Part shown: positions 59,381-64,000 of the stretch, piece by piece | Layout: the number at the start of each line of letters is the position of its first letter | How positions within the stretch are numbered: the stretch's first letter is position 1 | Source of the DNA: Rhipidocladum racemiflorum | Lineage: Eukaryota; Streptophyta; Magnoliopsida; Poales; Poaceae | Assembly (NCBI GenBank): GCA_036346355.1 | Contig: CM070576.1 | Location: 13,251,558 to 13,315,557 of the forward strand | DNA length: 64,000 nt | Direction of reading: 5' to 3' | The notes under the pieces: model-generated | The model's database searches: none | Seen by the model: the letters and a program-made list of their open reading frames with translations, nothing else | What the model was told of the DNA's origin: nothing | Made by a program: the position numbers and the translations under genes

Positions 59381-60640
59381 ATGACAACCTCGTCAAATAT
59401 TTTCTTATGTTCCTCGAGTACTTTTGTCATGTACGCTAATCATCATTCCTTTAATGTTTTTGGAGTTTGATTTATTGTTGGCACCTGGCAGCATACTCCT
59501 ATTCAATTGAAGAACTTTGCCCACATCTACTTAGCGTAGGTGCAATGAAGTACCAGGTGTTCCAGTGTCACTGGTGCTTGAAAACATAAACAGCCAGTGG
59601 TGGAGGACGAACTAAAATTTTGATATAGCAAACTTTATAGCATATATAGTAATAGTGGTATACGAAATTAAAGTTATCCATACGCTAATATTATAAAGCA
59701 TACTATAATATGAGTGTATGACACTTAATGAAATGAAACCATATTATAAAGCATAATGGATAAGGAAGAAGATAAAATGTGTACCAATAAAGTATTAATT
59801 GCGTCTAGGAGACCTTGGTAGCTCTATTTGGCGAGTTTTCATCTTTTGAAAATACTTCTGCGCAGGTGAAAATCACGGAACAGAAACGCGAACACATTAC
59901 GCACCAATATACACTGTATATATACAGAAATACCAAGTATAAACTAGGTATAACGGGAGCCATACCTTGCCATATTGGGTCCTACGCCACTGTAAGCAGC
60001 AGGTTCCACCACCCTTTGCACTCCAAACTGTCACCTGCAAGAATTATTTGTTGAATCAATAGCCATGTAAAGAATTTCACTTATTCTTTCCAAACTAAAC
60101 TTTTGGGTACTTGAGCTTCTAATCGATAGAACAACGACGTGTTGGGCTGGTTTGTTGGCAATGGACAGGGCTGTGGTCTGGTTAATTTGGCAATTGAGTG
60201 GGTTGGATGTATGGTTTGGGCTTGGTTGCTTCGCAACGGCTAGGTCGACGAAAATATGGGACACCCAGCAACAATCTGACGGCTAGTTTTACTTGGGACG
60301 ATGTGGCAAGCTGTGAGAGGAGAAAAATAACATTAATCGCAGTTAGTGTGGGACCAATTTTATAGGATATAGGATTTATTGCCTGTTTGATAGAGTTGTA
60401 GCCTTTTTGGAAAACTATTTTTTGATTTTTTTTAGACTAAAAAATAGCTATAGCTCTCTATGAGAGGTCATTTAGCAAATAACTAATTCCTCTCCATGAT
60501 AAGCCGCAAAAACACGCTCTACCTTATTTTTTGTTTTTGTTAGTTATATGTAATTTCCGGCACAAGCTTAAAAGCTGATCTATTTTGAGGCTTACTAGCT
60601 TTTCAAAGACAAAGCTGGCTTTAAGGCTTTCTTTCTCACC
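59381..60640. other. Gene-free stretch with a repeat related to 8392-8600
   Basis: 60390-60632 shares AAAGCTGGCTTTAAG and neighbouring AT-rich words with the region upstream of the CMT1-like gene. The rest shows no supported gene. Confidence 0.4.
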
Positions 60641-61778
60641 TAGGGATGGCAACGGGTCGGATCGGGTGCGGGTTTTACGAAATCCGACCCGAACCCGAAC
60701 CCGATTCGGAATACCCGACTCGAACCCGAATAACATTTCGGGTACAAACATGTACCCGAACCCGAACCCGAACCCGACGGGTACCCGAAACCCAATGGGT
60801 ACCCGACGGGTAGACAGTAGAAGGCAGATGACAGTAGAAGGCAGTAGACAGTAATCAGTAATCACAGTATTTTGGCAGTAGACAGTAGAAGGCAGCAGCA
60901 AGAACAGCTAGCTAGGAGATAACCAACAATCAATTTGGTTTATGAGCAGAACAAATCAAAACATAAACAACAAATTGACAGCTCAACAATCAACATCAAG
61001 ACAAGTCAATATGAGCAAATAAGCAAATTGAGTTAATAGCAGACAGACAATGTCACCAAATTGATAGACAGTTCAATTGAGCAAATAGACAGTTCAACAT
61101 GGTTTAACATGCCAACATAGTGATAGTTCAACAATCAACATAGTTCAATTACACGGTCATCCCTCATTCCCTCCACAACTCCACCCGCAACTTCCTCAAT
61201 TACACGGTCGACTCAGCATAAACATCATCAAGCTAGCAAAAAGAGAAAAGACATGTTATCATACATTCCATTTGTATTTTGTAGGTATGAAAAATTTACA
61301 AGAATAAACTGAGGGATAGTACTACCACTTCTTCCTCCTTATCCTCAAGACAAGTCATCAATGCATTAAGGACAGGGGACTCAGGCCCTAAAAGCATAAA
61401 ACATGGAAAAGTTAGTGCTACCATATATGAAAGAAAGGAAAAAATTCAATTGAATTTAAACTATTTACCTACAATTCGGCTCGAGACCAAGCTTGCATAC
61501 ACATTAATGCTTCTACCATTTTTGGAGCAAGTCTACTTCGATGTGGGCTAGTGACTCTCCCACCGGTGCTAAAGACTGACTCAGAAGCTACAGTTGTCAC
61601 TGGAATTGCATTGATGTCTCAAGCAATCATTCGCAAAGTAGGATACTTAATCCCTGCATGCTGCCACCACTGAATGATATCCAACTCTTGTGTTCTAGGC
61701 AATGTTGGCTCATCCAAGTACAAATCCAACTCCGTGCGTAGGTAACTAGAAGACTGAACTGGTTGGGAAGACATGTAT
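60641..61778 (-). mobile_element. hAT transposon, 3' part, cut by an LTR
   Basis: The end TAGGGATGGCAACGGG at 60641 followed by many ACCCGAACCCG words (60660-60810) is a typical grass hAT terminus. The transposase C-terminus lies at 61470-61778 on the minus strand. The other end is outside the window, beyond the LTR that starts at 61779. Confidence 0.75.
61470..61778 (-). pseudogene. hAT transposase C-terminal (dimerisation) domain, broken
   Basis: Read downward from about 61740 the frame gives ELDLYLDEP, then IIQWWQHAGIKYPTLRMIA, a TGA stop (61619-61621), then DINAIPVTTVASESVFSTGG and RVTSPHRSRLAPKMVEALMC, ending in a stop at 61470. This is the hAT dimerisation domain, where active proteins have S-x-x-FSTGGR. 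The stop sits where relatives have a short, variable residue run, so one base change removed function. The N-terminal part lies beyond the LTR insertion at 61779. A plant hAT transposase moves DNA by cut and paste; this copy cannot. Confidence 0.85.
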
Positions 61779-64000
61779 TGTCGGGACCCCGAATTTGCAA
61801 ATCCGGACCCTCTGTGTATTCAGCACTAGTCCAGGAACGCGCTAGTGCACACAGTCTTAACATTGGTAAATATCACAATCATACCAATCGATACTAATAA
61901 AGTACTTTTATTTAAATAACTAAATCGTTACTCGACCTTATGGTCAAGTCACAAATGCGCCTCGCAGGCGAAACTTATTAAGAGAGAAATAGTAGCGGCG
62001 GAAAATCAAATAACCCGTGGCGCCATCCAAGATACCACAGTAACCTGACCGGCTCGCTTCCCTAAGTAGACGGATCCTCTTGGAGTTCCTCCTTCAAAGC
62101 CGTGTAGTCTCCTCTTCAACTGGTGTTGTATTGTGGCAAGGGTGAGTACTTGGTACTCAAAGAAGTCATGCATGCAATGCAGCTAATATACTACATGCAT
62201 GGCTTAGTACAAAGGAATAGCTCAAGGTATATTTGCAGTAAACAGCATTTGACAAGTAACATAAGTAGATTCGAAAGCAGTAGAAACAAGTATAGCATAG
62301 GTAACTTTTCAAGGAGTTTAATAAACATCTTTCCCATCCTAATCCACATTTCCATCAACATTATTATTAATCCAACTCAACCTTTCGAATCCAAGTTATT
62401 TTTGAGAAAATCTAACCCTTGACTGTAATTCCCGAGCGATGTCCAATACCGCGGACACGGCTATCCGAATAGATTCTACACTCTGCAGAGGTTATGCACT
62501 TTACCCACAAGATACAGTCAAACACCACAAAGGCGAGTTCAGTAACAAAGTCTTTCTGGAAACTTCTAACAATACAAGTGGTCCTCCCTGTTATTGCACA
62601 CTAACCCTTCCCTTAGCTAAGGCGAAGTTTAGGCCAATCAACCGTTAGATGGGTACTGGCCTCGGCCAGACGCCTCCCGCACAACTTACATAAAGGGTGT
62701 AGTTGACCTCCCGAGGTCCCACAGTGCGTTATTAGCAACTTAGTCAACTAGGTCCGTCCCATTACAGACATGTGGTTGCACGTTAGACCCAGTTCAAAGG
62801 CTTGCAAGGTTAAGTCCTTAGGGTGACCAGGGCAAGACTACCCGAAGAACCAAATCAACATCCCCAATGCCACAACCGGCCCACTGATTATTCTTGCCAC
62901 ATGCCCCTGGCCGAAAAACTATTTATCAAACCCCAATTGATTACCATGCACCACGTGCCATCAACATCACATGATACCTTTCCAAAACAGGTTCAATATA
63001 TCATTAAGTCAACATTAACATTTGTTTGTCCAAAATCATGTCATGAGCACGTAGCAGGTCTAAGCAGTTTACTACAACGGTCTAAAACCCATGTTGGCAA
63101 GTTAATAATGTCCAACTAGTAAACCACAACTAGGGTGACAAGGGTCATGGCACATACTTAAGTAATCAAGGTGTCATACAAAGAAATTGGTATTTATCTA
63201 ACCCCCCATATTTAAATAAAGTATTTTCTAATTGAACTAGCATGCAATAGTTTAAATCAAAATAGATTTCGAAATAGGATCAACATGGTCAAAGCACAAC
63301 TTGCCTTCAAAAAGTACTTGCTCTTGGTCTTGAGTTGGATCCTGAGTCAATACTTCTCCTTCGAATCCTTCCGGCACTTCAACGTCTACTCGTAAAGCGT
63401 GCAAATAGCAAATACACGAATAAACAATAGGCAAAAAGTGTCCAAACATCCAAATAAAATCCATAAACAGATAGAACATAATTTTATGAATTTTTAGAAA
63501 CTGGAATCGTCAAATTTGGAGTTAAAATGCAAAAGTTATGATTATTTAAAGTTTAAATAATCAATTAAATAATTTTACAGAGAAAAACTTTAGTCCAAAA
63601 ATTAAATAAAATTCATATTTAGGTAGATCTCAATTTTATACAAATTTAGAAATTTGAATCACTCAAATCGGAGTTAAAACGCAAAAGTTATAAGCGTTTG
63701 AAGTTTGAAACAAAATCTGAAATCATTATTTCAAATTAATAAATCATTTTCTTTTTCGGAAATTAATTATTAAATCGGCTGGACACGTGTCGACCTCTGA
63801 TTGGTTGGTGGCGTCACCGGCCCATGGACTCGGCCCACGCTCGGTTTGGGTCTACCGTGGACCCTGGCCCACGGCTTCCACGTGTCAGCGACATGTGGGT
63901 CCCCCTCGGGTGACGCCATCTTGGCGACGTCACGGGCTCAGCCCACGACAGTGGGACCAGCTGTGGACGTCATTCTTCGACGTCGGCCGCTGGTTACCGG
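61779..64000 (-). mobile_element. Long LTR, partial, probably Ty3/Gypsy (element D)
   Basis: On the plus strand it starts TGTCGGGACCCCG at 61779 (the 3' end of the LTR on the minus strand) and runs off the window. It cuts the hAT transposase frame; TGTAT at 61774-61778 should be its duplication. It carries the modules shared with elements A-C: the GAGTAC hairpin at 62144-62158, CTCTGCAGAG near 62481 and the FDH peptide at 63290-63390, all on the minus strand. 63780-64000 is GC-rich with TGACG words. No pol domain is seen, so solo LTR and full element cannot be told apart. Confidence 0.8.

Noticed and set aside
61627..61863. A 78-codon minus-strand frame
   Set aside because: It is in the wrong frame for the hAT transposase and crosses the LTR boundary at 61779.
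1..64000. CRISPR arrays, bacterial operons, plasmid or phage modules
   Set aside because: The window is plant nuclear DNA with spliced genes; tandem repeats here lack unique spacers of constant length and cas genes.

Overview
This is plant nuclear DNA, almost certainly from a grass (Poaceae). The evidence is two intron-rich genes with GC-rich first exons, dense Tourist, Stowaway, Mutator and hAT MITEs sitting in introns, grass-type L1 LINEs, and long gene-free LTRs. I cannot fix the genus. Only two host genes are supported, both on the + strand. The first is a 10-exon gene (8827-16045) for a chloroplast UPF0016/GDT1-family cation transporter, closest in my judgement to the Mn transporter CMT1. 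The second is an 18-exon gene (28798-44604) for VPS54, a subunit of the GARP tethering complex. Nothing suggests that the two work together; they are simply neighbours.

Layout. 1-8285: CACTA-like repeats, then a near full-length but frameshifted L1-type LINE on the minus strand, itself carrying a hAT-like MITE in its 3' part and possibly sitting inside an older hAT-like repeat. 8827-16045: the CMT1-like gene, with a 5'-truncated LINE (17-bp target duplication) in intron 3 and a Mutator-like element in intron 4. 16046-28797: a 12.7-kb intergenic region built mostly from three LTRs without internal domains (16706-19406, 20866-24962, 26180-27588), each with TG...CA ends and a perfect 5-bp target duplication. 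The third one splits an older dispersed repeat. A roughly 240-bp tandem repeat array lies just upstream of VPS54. 28798-44604: VPS54, whose introns hold a Tourist-like MITE, a Mutator-like element with a perfect 9-bp duplication, two related GC-rich insertions and a large Tourist-like element. 44605-64000: no host gene recognised. This part holds a palindromic MITE, a decayed Ty3/Gypsy element with a nested copia-type LTR, a CACTA remnant, Stowaway, Tourist and hAT MITEs, and a hAT transposon cut by a fourth long LTR that runs off the window end.

The most interesting signal is not a gene. Long LTRs that otherwise look quite different (16706-19406, 20866-24962 with its probable inner copy, and 61779-64000 on the minus strand) share the same short modules in the same order: a splice-acceptor-like site followed by a short peptide module ending in a FDH motif, a block with two palindromes (CTCTGCAGAG and TATTCGAATA), and a GAGTAC/GTACTC hairpin followed by a short acidic open stretch. 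This looks like a conserved LTR grammar. One of these LTRs also carries a 90-bp tandem array full of TGACGTCA sites. All coordinates were read by hand from the sequence; no database search was possible.
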